NCBI GenBank assembly: GCA_033721095.1
Contig: JAWWBG010000119.1
Coordinates: forward strand, 1 to 8,079
Source of the DNA: JAWWBG01 sp033721095
Lineage (GTDB): Bacteria; Actinomycetota; Nitriliruptoria; Nitriliruptorales; Nitriliruptoraceae
Length of the DNA: 8,079 nt
Direction: 5' to 3'
A model generated the notes under the pieces. That model saw nothing but the letters and a program-made list of their open reading frames with translations, had not been told where the DNA came from and ran no database searches. Positions 1 to 6,606 of the stretch are shown here, one piece after another. Position 1 is the first letter of the stretch. Each line of letters opens with the position of its first letter. The position numbers and the translations under genes are program-made.

Positions 1-1096
1 CCCGCCCGCCGCCCGTCACCACGTTGCCGCCGTCGGCGACCGCGCGTTCGAGCGCGGCCTGCATGCCGTCGAACCCACGCTCGTCGATGAGCGGCCCGAC
101 CAGCACGTCCTCGTCGTCCCACGGGTTGCCGATCGACAGGCTCTGGTACGCCTTCACGAGACCGGTGACCAGCTCGTCGGCGACGTCCTCGTGCGCGATC
201 AGGCGGCGCAGGGTCGTGCAGCGCTGGCCAGCCGTGCCAACCGCCGCGAACAGGACGGCGCGGCGTGTCAGCTCGAGGTCGGCGGACGGCATCACGGTTG
301 CGGCGTTGTTGCCGCCCAGCTCCAACAGGCTGCGTCCGAACCGTGCGGCCACGCGCGGTCCGAGATCGGCGCCCATCCGCGACGACCCCGTGGCACTCAC
401 GAGCGGGAGCCCGGTGTGCTCGGCGATCGCGATGCCAAGCTCTCGATCACCGATCACGACCTGGAGCAGGGGGAGATCGACGTCGACCTCGGCCGCTGCG
501 CGAGCCAGCAGCGCTTGACAGGCCAGCGCGGTCAGCGGTGTCTTCTCGGAGGGCTTCCAGACGACGGGGTCACCGCACACCAGCGCGAGCGCGGCGTTCC
601 AGGCCCACACGGCCACGGGGAAGTTGAAGGCCGAGATCACACCGATCGGGCCGAGCGGATGCCAGGTTTCGCGCAGGACGTGTCCCGGCCGTTCGCTCGG
701 CAGCGTCAGCCCGCCGACCTGGCGCGAGAGCCCGACGGCGAGATCGCACATGTCGATCATCTCCTGGACCTCGCCCAGGCTCTCGGAGCGGATCTTGCCC
801 GCCTCGAGGGTCACCAGGGCGGCCAGCTCCTCCTTGGCGTTGCGCAGGTGTTGGCCGAAGACGCGGACGAGCTCGCCGCGGCGCGGCGCCGGCGTCTCGG
901 CCCAGGTCCGGAAGGCGTCGCCGGCACGGGCGACGACCTCGTCGAGGTCCGCGGCGCTCGAGGTGGCAACGTCGGCGACGACTTCACCCGTGACGGGCGT
1001 GCGGACGGGCCAGCTGCCATCCGTCCACCGGTCCACGCGCACGCCCAGGTCGGTCATCAGGTGGGTGGCGGCCGACCGCAGGTCCGACCCGGTCAC
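1..1096 (-). CDS. amaB: ALDH7-family aldehyde dehydrogenase, probable L-piperideine-6-carboxylate / 2-aminoadipate-semialdehyde dehydrogenase (C-terminus outside window)
   Basis: NAD(P)-dependent cytosolic dehydrogenase expected to oxidise 2-aminoadipate 6-semialdehyde (in equilibrium with piperideine-6-carboxylate) to 2-aminoadipate in lysine breakdown. I translated 365 codons by hand from the reverse strand; the family is about 500 residues, so roughly the last quarter lies beyond position 1. Visible motifs: FNFP with the oxyanion-hole Asn at residue 158, WKPSEKTPL with cofactor-contacting Lys181, the Rossmann turn ATGSSRMG, LLELGGNNA with general base Glu259, and GQRCTTLRRL with catalytic Cys293. 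GGNNA and QRCTTLRR are ALDH7 (antiquitin) signatures rather than general ALDH ones. Start: the GTG at 1096 has AGGAG five bases upstream; the ATG one frame over (1098) runs straight into TGA. The gene lies 111 bp downstream of hglS on the same strand, which supports the lysine assignment. The family is clear. The exact substrate is inferred from family and neighbour. Confidence 0.88.
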   Translation of the reverse strand, partial: MTGSDLRSAATHLMTDLGVRVDRWTDGSWPVRTPVTGEVVADVATSSAADLDEVVARAGDAFRTWAETPAPRRGELVRVFGQHLRNAKEELAALVTLEAGKIRSESLGEVQEMIDMCDLAVGLSRQVGGLTLPSERPGHVLRETWHPLGPIGVISAFNFPVAVWAWNAALALVCGDPVVWKPSEKTPLTALACQALLARAAAEVDVDLPLLQVVIGDRELGIAIAEHTGLPLVSATGSSRMGADLGPRVAARFGRSLLELGGNNAATVMPSADLELTRRAVLFAAVGTAGQRCTTLRRLIAHEDVADELVTGLVKAYQSLSIGNPWDDEDVLVGPLIDERGFDGMQAALERAVADGGNVVTGGGR

Positions 1097-1138
1097 ATCG
1101 GCTCCTGTTCTGCTCCAACCAACGGTACGAAGCCGATG
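1096..1138 (-). repeat. 8-bp inverted repeat covering the aldehyde dehydrogenase start region
   Basis: Arms CATCGGCT (1096-1103) and AGCCGATG (1131-1138) are perfect reverse complements separated by 27 bases. In the minus-strand mRNA the 3' arm covers the first base of the GTG start and part of the AGGAG ribosome binding site, so pairing could hide the start. The arms are short and the loop long, and such repeats arise by chance in GC-rich DNA. The rest of the 111-bp gap (1097-1207) shows no convincing terminator and no small gene. Confidence 0.3.
1102..1106 (-). promoter_or_regulatory. Ribosome binding site deciding the aldehyde dehydrogenase GTG start
   Basis: On the minus strand AGGAG lies five bases before the GTG at 1096, an ideal Shine-Dalgarno spacing. 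It selects this GTG over the internal ATG fourteen codons later. A weak TAnnnT-type -10 (TACCGT, 1127-1122 minus) sits upstream but has no convincing -35, so an own promoter is only possible; readthrough from hglS is equally likely. Confidence 0.6.
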
Positions 1139-1207
1139 CGCGGATGCTCGGGAAGAGCGGCGGGCCGTGCGTCCAACGCCCACCCGCGCCGAACAGGCCG
1201 CTTGGGC

Positions 1208-2617
1208 TCAGTCGAGGTCCGCGATCCCGAGGACGTCGAGAGCGTCCCGCAACGACGCCTGCTGCTGGTTGTCGTACAAGTCGTAGGGGTCCAGCAGTGG
1301 TCGACCGATCGCCTCCTCCATCGTTGCCGAATCCCAGTGGGCGACGTCCCGGTCGTCGTCACGCCGACCGTCGTGGTCGAGGTTCGAGCGGAAGATGCCG
1401 GCGGCGCTCTTCGGGAGGAAGTCCTCGTACACGATCGGGTGGACCTCGAGGGCCCCGGACGTCACCAGGCCGGCGAGTGTCCGGCCGCCGGGCGGCGGCA
1501 GCGGATGGCCGGGATGGGCCTCGAACCGGACATGCGCGAGCCCCGCCAACGCCATGGTCGTCAGCTCGCGAGGGAGCGACGCATCGAACGCGTCGGCGGC
1601 CGCGCGCTGACGTGCCCGTTCGTCGCGATGGTCGGCTGCCTCGACCTTGGCCAACAGCTCGTCGACGAGGCGGCGGCCGTCCGGGGTGAGCGCGACGCCA
1701 CGTTGCTCGACCTCGCCGAAGCGGACGCGGACGCGTCGTTGCTCGGTGCTGCCATCGGCCAGGCGCATCGTCCTCACCTCGTCGAGGGCCCGAAACGACG
1801 TCTGCCGCAGCAGTACGTCGGGTCCCGACCACGCCGGCGGCCCCTGGATCCGGTCGATCATCTCGATGCCCCGGGCCTCCATGCGCCGGTAGAGCTCGTC
1901 GATGTCGAGGACCCGCGGGGTGAGGTGGTTGACGTGGGTCCCCGGCGCGGCGGCGATGTCGGCGGCGACGGGCGAGATCGCGAACAGGCGCTCGTGCCAG
2001 GCGGCATCGAGGGGTTCCGGCGAGAGCTCGAACGTCGCGACGGCCAGCCGGATGAAGTCGTCTGCCCGTTCTCGGGCGACGCCACCGGCATCCTCGGCCT
2101 CGCCGATCAGCACTTCGAGGCCGTTGGCCAGCAGGGATCGGGCGGCGACGCGTTCGCTGATCTCGCGCCCGAGGTCCTCGTCGAAGAACCGTCGGTCCTC
2201 CGGGACGAGCATCGACGTGAAGACGCGGAACGCGTTGCGCGCGAGATCATCGGGATCCACGGGCCGGAAGGCCGTCGAGACCACCGGCAACGAGGTTGGT
2301 TTCGCCTCACGCAGGTCGTAGAAACCGACCGGCTCCATCCCGAGCAGCGCGAACAACCTCGCGACCCGCCGCAACTCCGCAGGCGACCCGACCCGGATCG
2401 CGCCATGCCGCTCGGCCGTGATGCGCGCGAGGGTCCCGAGGTCCTCGGTCCTCGAGGCCTTCCGCGACCCATCGCCCAACGCCTCGCGGTTGATCTGGTT
2501 GCAGACCTTGACCAAATCGCCGTAGGCCGGGACCTCGGCCGCATACATGCGGGAGAGCGCCCCGGCGAACCGGGCCCGCAGCGCCCACGGCGCGACGAAA
2601 TGGTCGGCAACGTCCAT
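1208..2617 (-). CDS. hglS: 2-oxoadipate dioxygenase/decarboxylase (DUF1338 family)
   Basis: Fe(II)-dependent oxygenase predicted to convert 2-oxoadipate plus O2 to D-2-hydroxyglutarate and CO2, the step that links lysine/2-aminoadipate breakdown to central metabolism. It has 469 residues, close to Pseudomonas putida HglS. The family framework is present: ERHGAIRVG (His71 and Arg75, matching the HglS metal-ligand/substrate-Arg pair spaced four apart), THVNHLTPR (His228 and His231, one of which should be the second metal ligand), RFGEVEQRGVALTP (Glu302/Glu304, the likely acidic ligand) and the C-terminal VYEDFLPKSAAGIFRSNL signature. It is probably cytosolic; I see no signal peptide or membrane segment. 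The ATG at 2617 begins MDVADHFVAPW; no Shine-Dalgarno precedes it, but a -10 box at the leaderless distance does. The reading frame stays open far upstream, antisense to the ligase gene, but that is a GC artefact. Downstream lies the ALDH7 gene of the same pathway. Confidence 0.9.
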   Translation of the reverse strand: MDVADHFVAPWALRARFAGALSRMYAAEVPAYGDLVKVCNQINREALGDGSRKASRTEDLGTLARITAERHGAIRVGSPAELRRVARLFALLGMEPVGFYDLREAKPTSLPVVSTAFRPVDPDDLARNAFRVFTSMLVPEDRRFFDEDLGREISERVAARSLLANGLEVLIGEAEDAGGVARERADDFIRLAVATFELSPEPLDAAWHERLFAISPVAADIAAAPGTHVNHLTPRVLDIDELYRRMEARGIEMIDRIQGPPAWSGPDVLLRQTSFRALDEVRTMRLADGSTEQRRVRVRFGEVEQRGVALTPDGRRLVDELLAKVEAADHRDERARQRAAADAFDASLPRELTTMALAGLAHVRFEAHPGHPLPPPGGRTLAGLVTSGALEVHPIVYEDFLPKSAAGIFRSNLDHDGRRDDDRDVAHWDSATMEEAIGRPLLDPYDLYDNQQQASLRDALDVLGIADLD

Positions 2618-2623
2618 GCGGCC

Positions 2624-2629
2624 AGCGTA
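2624..2629 (-). promoter_or_regulatory. Candidate -10 box for leaderless hglS transcription
   Basis: On the minus strand TACGCT (fits TAnnnT) ends six bases before the hglS ATG, so the box spans -12 to -7 if the A of the ATG is +1. No Shine-Dalgarno lies between. This is the standard layout of leaderless actinobacterial genes. The -35 region is weak (around 2645-2652), which would fit a need for an activator. Confidence 0.5.
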
Positions 2630-2660
2630 CGAGCGTGGTGTGGCGTCGGACCGAGCCGCG

Positions 2661-2679
2661 ATCTGACGGGTCGTCAGAT
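2661..2679. promoter_or_regulatory. Perfect 19-bp palindrome, probable repressor/activator operator between divergent genes
   Basis: ATCTGACG and CGTCAGAT are perfect 8-bp reverse complements around a 3-bp centre (GGT). The site lies 43 bp upstream of the hglS ATG and 43 bp upstream of the ligase GTG, midway in the 105-bp divergent region. Length and symmetry fit a homodimeric helix-turn-helix regulator such as TetR or GntR type; no regulator gene is visible in the window. The left arm contains the candidate -35 of the rightward promoter. No second copy was seen in the window. Confidence 0.6.
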
Positions 2680-2692
2680 GTCCAACTAGCCT
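2663..2692 (+). promoter_or_regulatory. Candidate promoter of the ligase-thioesterase-monooxygenase operon
   Basis: CTGACG (2663-2668, four of six to TTGACA) and TAGCCT (2687-2692, fits TAnnnT) are 18 bp apart. Transcription would start near 2699, leaving a leader of about 24 bases containing the GGGAG ribosome binding site. The -35 lies inside the 19-bp palindrome, so a protein bound there would block polymerase. The match is modest, and the position is the main support. Confidence 0.4.
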
Positions 2693-2710
2693 GCCCGTCC
2701 ACGCGTTTCC

Positions 2711-2715
2711 GGGAG
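2711..2715 (+). promoter_or_regulatory. Ribosome binding site of the acyl-CoA ligase gene
   Basis: GGGAG followed by seven bases and then GTG at 2723. It supports the GTG as the true start, since no ATG with a comparable site is found in frame nearby. Confidence 0.6.
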
Positions 2716-2722
2716 AATCCTC

Positions 2723-4333
2723 GTGCAGTACCAGCTCGCCGACCTGTTCGAATCCGTCGTCGCGAAGGTGCCCGATCGGCCCGCGCTGATCGCCAACCGC
2801 ACGCTGACCTACGCCGAGCTGGACGCGCGTGCCAACCAGTTCGCCCACCACCTGCGCGAGGCCGGCATCGGTCGCGGCGATCACGTCGGCTTCCACATGA
2901 AGAACGGCACCGAGTTCGTCGAGGGCATGATCGCCTGCTTCAAGATCGGCGCCGTCCCCGTCAACGTGAACTACCGCTACGTCGAGGACGAGCTGCGCTA
3001 CCTCTACGACAACGCGGACCTGGCCTGCCTGCTCTTCGACACCGAGTTCGGCGAGCTCGTCACCACGGTGGCGCCCGAGATCGACACGTTCCGCCACTTC
3101 GTGTGCGTCGTCCAGGAGGGCTCCCAGGACGCACCCCGCCCGGAGGGGACGGTCGAGTACGAGAGCGCCCTCGAGGGCCAGCCGACCACCAGCGACGACC
3201 TCCAGGACGGCCGCAGCCCCGACGACCTCTACATGCTCTACACCGGCGGCACCACCGGGATGCCCAAGGGCGTCATGTGGCGCCACGAGGACATGTTCTT
3301 CGCCGGCATGGGTGGCGGCAACCCGGTCGGCGAGCCGGTCAGCACGCCCGAGGAGCTCGCCGAACGCATCAGCCTCGAGTACGCCATCAAGATGTTCGCT
3401 GCACCGCCGCTGATCCACGGTGCGGCCTTCCTGGGCACGTTCATCGGGTTCTTCCAGGGCTCGACGGTCTGCCTGATCCGCGACTACACCGGGCCCGGCG
3501 TTCTCCAGATGATCCAGGACCACCAGATCAACACGCTCTCGATCGTCGGTGACGCGATGGCACTGCCGCTGGTCGAGGCCGGCAACAGTGGCGACTATGA
3601 GCTGTCCTCGCTCGGCATCATCTCCACGGCTGGGGCGGTCATGTCCGAGTCGGTCAAGCAGCGCCTCAAGGAGGTCATGCCCAACGCTTTCGTCCTCGAC
3701 GCCTACGGCAGCTCGGAGACGGGCTACAACGGCACGGCCACCGAGGACTCCTCGACCGACACCGGCCTCAAGTTCCGTGTCACGGCGCGCACCAACGTGA
3801 TCTCCGACGACCTCAAGATCGTTGAGCCCGGCAGCGGGGTCGTCGGGCGCGTCGCCCAGAACGGCCACATCCCCGTCGGCTACTACAACGACCCCGAAAA
3901 GACAGCTGCGACATTCCCGACCATCGACGGCACCCGCTGGATCCTCACCGGGGACAGCGCCACGGTCGACGAGGACGGCGTCATCCACTTCCTCGGCCGC
4001 GGGTCGGTGTGCATCAACACGGGCGGTGAGAAGGTCTTCCCCGAGGAGGTCGAGGCGGCGCTCAAGGCCCACGAGTCCATCGAGGACGCGATCGTGGCCG
4101 GCATCCCGGACGACAAGTGGGGCGAGCGCGTCGGCGCCGTGATCGAACTGCGTCCCGGCGTGACGGACGAGCCGACCCTCGAGGAGGTGCGCGAACACCT
4201 GTCGACGAGGATCGCGGGCTACAAGGCGCCGCGCGACATCGAGATCGTCGACAAGTGCCTGCGGTCGCCCGCCGGCAAGCCGGACTACGGCTGGGCTCGC
4301 GAGGTGCTCGCGAAAGCTGCGGCGAACGCGTGA
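2723..4333 (+). CDS. FadD19-like acyl-CoA synthetase (AMP-forming acyl-CoA ligase)
   Basis: ANL-superfamily ligase of 536 residues that should adenylate a carboxylic acid with ATP and transfer it to CoA, in the cytosol. Adenylation-domain motifs in order: P-loop YTGGTTGMPKG (173-183) followed by VMWRHED, typical of the FadD19/FadD17 subgroup; YGSSETG (328-334); TGD with ribose-binding Asp411; GRGSVCINTGGEKVFPEEVE with hinge-region Arg426; and RSPAGKPDYGW with catalytic Lys519. All key residues are intact and the length is normal. The N-terminus LADLFESVVAKVPDRPALI is the usual family opening. The GTG start has GGGAG seven bases upstream. The stop overlaps the next gene's GTG by 4 bp, so it is the first gene of a translationally coupled operon. 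FadD19 homologues activate sterol side-chain acids and related enzymes take other branched, cyclic or long acids; the substrate here cannot be read from sequence. A divergent palindrome overlaps its probable promoter. Confidence 0.93.
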   Translation: MQYQLADLFESVVAKVPDRPALIANRTLTYAELDARANQFAHHLREAGIGRGDHVGFHMKNGTEFVEGMIACFKIGAVPVNVNYRYVEDELRYLYDNADLACLLFDTEFGELVTTVAPEIDTFRHFVCVVQEGSQDAPRPEGTVEYESALEGQPTTSDDLQDGRSPDDLYMLYTGGTTGMPKGVMWRHEDMFFAGMGGGNPVGEPVSTPEELAERISLEYAIKMFAAPPLIHGAAFLGTFIGFFQGSTVCLIRDYTGPGVLQMIQDHQINTLSIVGDAMALPLVEAGNSGDYELSSLGIISTAGAVMSESVKQRLKEVMPNAFVLDAYGSSETGYNGTATEDSSTDTGLKFRVTARTNVISDDLKIVEPGSGVVGRVAQNGHIPVGYYNDPEKTAATFPTIDGTRWILTGDSATVDEDGVIHFLGRGSVCINTGGEKVFPEEVEAALKAHESIEDAIVAGIPDDKWGERVGAVIELRPGVTDEPTLEEVREHLSTRIAGYKAPRDIEIVDKCLRSPAGKPDYGWAREVLAKAAANA

Positions 4334-5472
4334 CCGAGACGGAGGCCGCCGCGCCTCCTCAGATGCGGGAGCCCGTCGTGTCGAGCGCGCCGATGGCACA
4401 ACGCGGGCCCGTCCGGGGCGTCTGGCCCGTCCCGGTTCCCCATGGGCAGACGGGCCTGGAGACCCTGCAGGCGGATGCGGTGTCAGCCCGGCCGCTCTCG
4501 CCCATCAACCGACTGACGGGGCTCCGGCTCACGGAGACGACGGCCGGTCGTACGACCTTCACGATGCCGCTGTCACCGTGGTTCCAGAACGGCGTCGGGT
4601 TCGTCGACCCCGGCATGCTTGCCTTCCTGGCGGATGCCGGCCTGTCCACGTCGATCCATGCGACGCTGCCGCCCGGCAAGGGCGTGGTGACCTCAGAGCT
4701 GTCCGTCAAGTACATCCAGCCGATCCATCGGGACGCCGCGCAGCTGATCTGCCGTGCGGAAACCCTCCACTCGAACCAGCGCGTGGGAGCCAGCACGTGC
4801 GAGCTCCTCGACTCGGACGGGCGGCTCCTCGGGCACGGCTCCACGCGGTGCGTCGTCATCGACATCCCCACCGTCGATCCCGAGGACGTGCCGGGACACC
4901 CGGCCGACCTCGAGTCGCCGGATCCCTGGCAAGCGCCGATGACCCTCGAGATCCAGGAGCCCGCTGCGTTCGATGACATGACGGGCCTCGAGGTGTGCCT
5001 TGGCTACGTGCGCGGCCAGTTCGACGTCACGCCGATCGACCTGCTCTTCGGCGGTCGCGGCATCACGTTCGAGGATGGCTTGGCCATCTGGGAGCTTCCG
5101 ACGAGCCCGTGGCTGGCATCGGGTGCCGGCACCATCTTCGGCGGAGCGATTGCCCGCTTCACGCAGGCGACGCTCGAGACCGCGATGCTGACCACGTATC
5201 CGGCGCAGACGATCTATGCGACGTTGGACCTCCAGGTGCACTTCCTGCGGCCGACCCTTCCCGAGACGGGCAAGCTCCGGGCGGAGGCAACTGTCGACCA
5301 ACGCGGCCGCACCGTGACCTTCGCCAGTGCTCGGGTGACCAACGAGAGCGGCAAGCTGGTGGCGCTCGCCCGGGCGTCGGCGCTGGTCGTGCCCGACGGG
5401 ATGCGCCGGATCCTGCGGGGAGACTTCGCCGAGGACATGCTCGACGCGGCGATCGCGGGCGGAGGGACATGA
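4330..5472 (+). CDS. Tandem hot-dog (PaaI/4HBT-like) acyl-CoA thioesterase
   Basis: Protein of 380 residues with two hot-dog folds, predicted to hydrolyse an acyl-CoA thioester. After a low-complexity N-terminal stretch of about 50 residues, half 1 spans roughly 60-180 (SPWFQNGVGFVDPGMLAFLADAG; strands ELSVKYIQPI and GASTCELLDSDGRLLGHGSTRCVV). Half 2 spans roughly 235-355 (SPWLASGAGTIFGGAIARFTQATLE; LDLQVHFLRPTLP; SARVTNESGKLVALARASALVV). The PaaI signature HGG-x6-D is split: half 1 has Asp93-Pro94-Gly95 in place of HGG but keeps Asp102, while half 2 keeps Gly271-Gly272 but has Gln279 where Asp is usual. The GTG at 4330 overlaps the ligase stop (GTGA); a shorter start at the ATG at 4363 or 4393 is possible because the N-terminus looks unstructured. 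It overlaps the monooxygenase start by 4 bp. Pairing a ligase with a thioesterase suggests activation, conversion and release of an acid, or release of stalled CoA. Thioesterase family confident; substrate unknown. Confidence 0.82.
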   Translation: MTETEAAAPPQMREPVVSSAPMAQRGPVRGVWPVPVPHGQTGLETLQADAVSARPLSPINRLTGLRLTETTAGRTTFTMPLSPWFQNGVGFVDPGMLAFLADAGLSTSIHATLPPGKGVVTSELSVKYIQPIHRDAAQLICRAETLHSNQRVGASTCELLDSDGRLLGHGSTRCVVIDIPTVDPEDVPGHPADLESPDPWQAPMTLEIQEPAAFDDMTGLEVCLGYVRGQFDVTPIDLLFGGRGITFEDGLAIWELPTSPWLASGAGTIFGGAIARFTQATLETAMLTTYPAQTIYATLDLQVHFLRPTLPETGKLRAEATVDQRGRTVTFASARVTNESGKLVALARASALVVPDGMRRILRGDFAEDMLDAAIAGGGT

Positions 5473-6599
5473 CCACGCCACCCGTGATCATCGTCGGCGG
5501 GGGACCGGCCGGGCTGGCGACGGCAGCCTGCCTCAAGCAGCGAGGTGTCGACTCGATCGTCCTCGACAAGGGGGAGGCCGTCGGCCAGTCCTGGCGCGAC
5601 CGCTATGAGCGCCTGCACCTGCACACGCCGAGGATCCAGTCCCACCTGCCTGGTTTCAGGATTCCCCGCGAGGCCGGCCAATGGGTCTCCAAGGACCGCT
5701 TCGCCGACTACCTGGTCGACTATGCCGACCACTTCGGCATCGAGCCCCGGCATGGCGTGACCGTCGCGCGCATCGAACGTGCCGGTGACGAGTGGGTCGT
5801 GCTGACATCGGAGGACGAACTCCGATCGAAGGTCGTCGTGATGGCGACCGGCTACAACGGCACGCCGATCGTCCCCGCCTGGCCCGGCCGCGAGGACTTC
5901 CCGAGCGAGCTGGTCCACGCCAGCGACTACTCCGACGCCACCCCGTACGTCGACCGCGACGTCCTCGTCGTCGGCACCGGCAACACCGGCGCGGAGATCG
6001 CCGCGGACCTGGCCGAGTCCGGTGCCAGGACGGTGTGGCTGTCGGTCCGCACCCCGCCCAACATCGTGCCGCGGTCGCTCGGTGGCGTCCCGATCTCGAT
6101 CATCGGCATCGGCAACGAGTACACGCCCCCGGCCATTGGCGACCCACTCACGCTCGGTGCGACCAAGGCGCTCTACCGCGATCTGCGCGAACACGGCATG
6201 CCCATGCCCGAGATGGGCGCCATCAGCCAGCACCGCGAGCATGACCGCATCCCGATCATCGACGTCGGACTGGTCGAGCAGCTCCGTGCCGGTCGCGTGA
6301 CGCCGGTCGCGGCGGTGGAGGCGTTCGACGGCGCTGAGGTGGTCCTCGCGGACGGCGAGCGGATCAGCCCCGACGCAGTCATCGCGGCGACGGGCTACCG
6401 GACGGGGCTTCCTGGGCTCGTCGGCCACCTGGGCATCCTCGATGACAAGGGCCGTCCGATGCACCATCGGCACCACACGCATCCCGACGCACCGGGGATG
6501 TACTTCGTCGGACTCAGCAACCGGTTCATCGGTCTGCTCAACACCATCCGCATCGACGCGAAGAAGACCGCGGAGGCGATTGCGAGGGAGCTTGCCTGA
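5469..6599 (+). CDS. FAD-dependent, NAD(P)H-using flavin monooxygenase (FMO/YUCCA-like)
   Basis: Single-chain class B flavoprotein of 376 residues, the size of YUCCA-type FMOs. FAD-binding GGGPAG is at 10-15, followed by SWRDRYERLHLHTPR as in that group. ATGYN is at 126-130. The FMO fingerprint FxGxxxHxxx(Y/F) appears as FPSELVHASDY (144-154), with Ser146 instead of Gly; the final Tyr favours FMO over Baeyer-Villiger type (Trp). NAD(P)H-binding VVGTGNTGAE is at 167-176, with a second ATGY at 307-310 near the C-terminal FAD contact GMYFVGLSNRF. It should oxygenate a small organic substrate with O2 and NAD(P)H; YUCCA enzymes oxidatively decarboxylate 2-oxo acids, but that chemistry is not proven here. 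The ATG overlaps the thioesterase stop (ATGA) and has GGAGG just upstream, so it is co-translated with it. Last gene of the operon, with no visible terminator. Alternative reading: a non-oxygenating flavin reductase of the same fold. Confidence 0.88.
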   Translation: MTTPPVIIVGGGPAGLATAACLKQRGVDSIVLDKGEAVGQSWRDRYERLHLHTPRIQSHLPGFRIPREAGQWVSKDRFADYLVDYADHFGIEPRHGVTVARIERAGDEWVVLTSEDELRSKVVVMATGYNGTPIVPAWPGREDFPSELVHASDYSDATPYVDRDVLVVGTGNTGAEIAADLAESGARTVWLSVRTPPNIVPRSLGGVPISIIGIGNEYTPPAIGDPLTLGATKALYRDLREHGMPMPEMGAISQHREHDRIPIIDVGLVEQLRAGRVTPVAAVEAFDGAEVVLADGERISPDAVIAATGYRTGLPGLVGHLGILDDKGRPMHHRHHTHPDAPGMYFVGLSNRFIGLLNTIRIDAKKTAEAIARELA

Positions 6600-6606
6600 T
6601 CAGGCC
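6595..6606. repeat. 12-bp perfect palindrome holding both stop codons of convergent genes
   Basis: GCCTGATCAGGC reads the same on both strands. Its centre is the TGA of the monooxygenase (6597-6599) directly abutting the TGA of the acetyltransferase (6602-6600, minus). There is no loop and no U-tract, so it is not a normal intrinsic terminator. With no intergenic space the two transcripts must end inside each other's gene or overlap as antisense. Confidence 0.5.

Noticed and set aside
191..2689. A plus-strand reading frame of 832 codons antisense to the aldehyde dehydrogenase and hglS
   Set aside because: Its product is Arg/Gly/Asp-rich with no recognisable domain, while the opposite strand encodes two intact conserved enzymes. 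It is a GC-bias shadow.
1208..4399. A minus-strand reading frame open for 1063 codons, running antisense through the whole ligase gene into hglS
   Set aside because: Only the part from 2617 leftward resembles a known family (DUF1338). The upstream part is the mirror of the ligase codons, where GC-rich third positions suppress stops. The ligase itself has every ANL motif and a ribosome binding site.
5214..6482. A minus-strand frame of 422 codons under the monooxygenase
   Set aside because: Low-complexity Arg/Asp/Val-rich translation without motifs, opposite a gene with complete FAD and NAD(P)H motifs and coupled translation.
5469..6599. Baeyer-Villiger monooxygenase as the call for the flavoprotein
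   Set aside because: The fingerprint ends in Tyr rather than Trp and the size and N-terminal pattern fit YUCCA/FMO-like proteins better.
6595..6606. The palindrome between convergent genes as an intrinsic terminator
   Set aside because: Only 6-bp arms with no loop and no U-tract on either strand.
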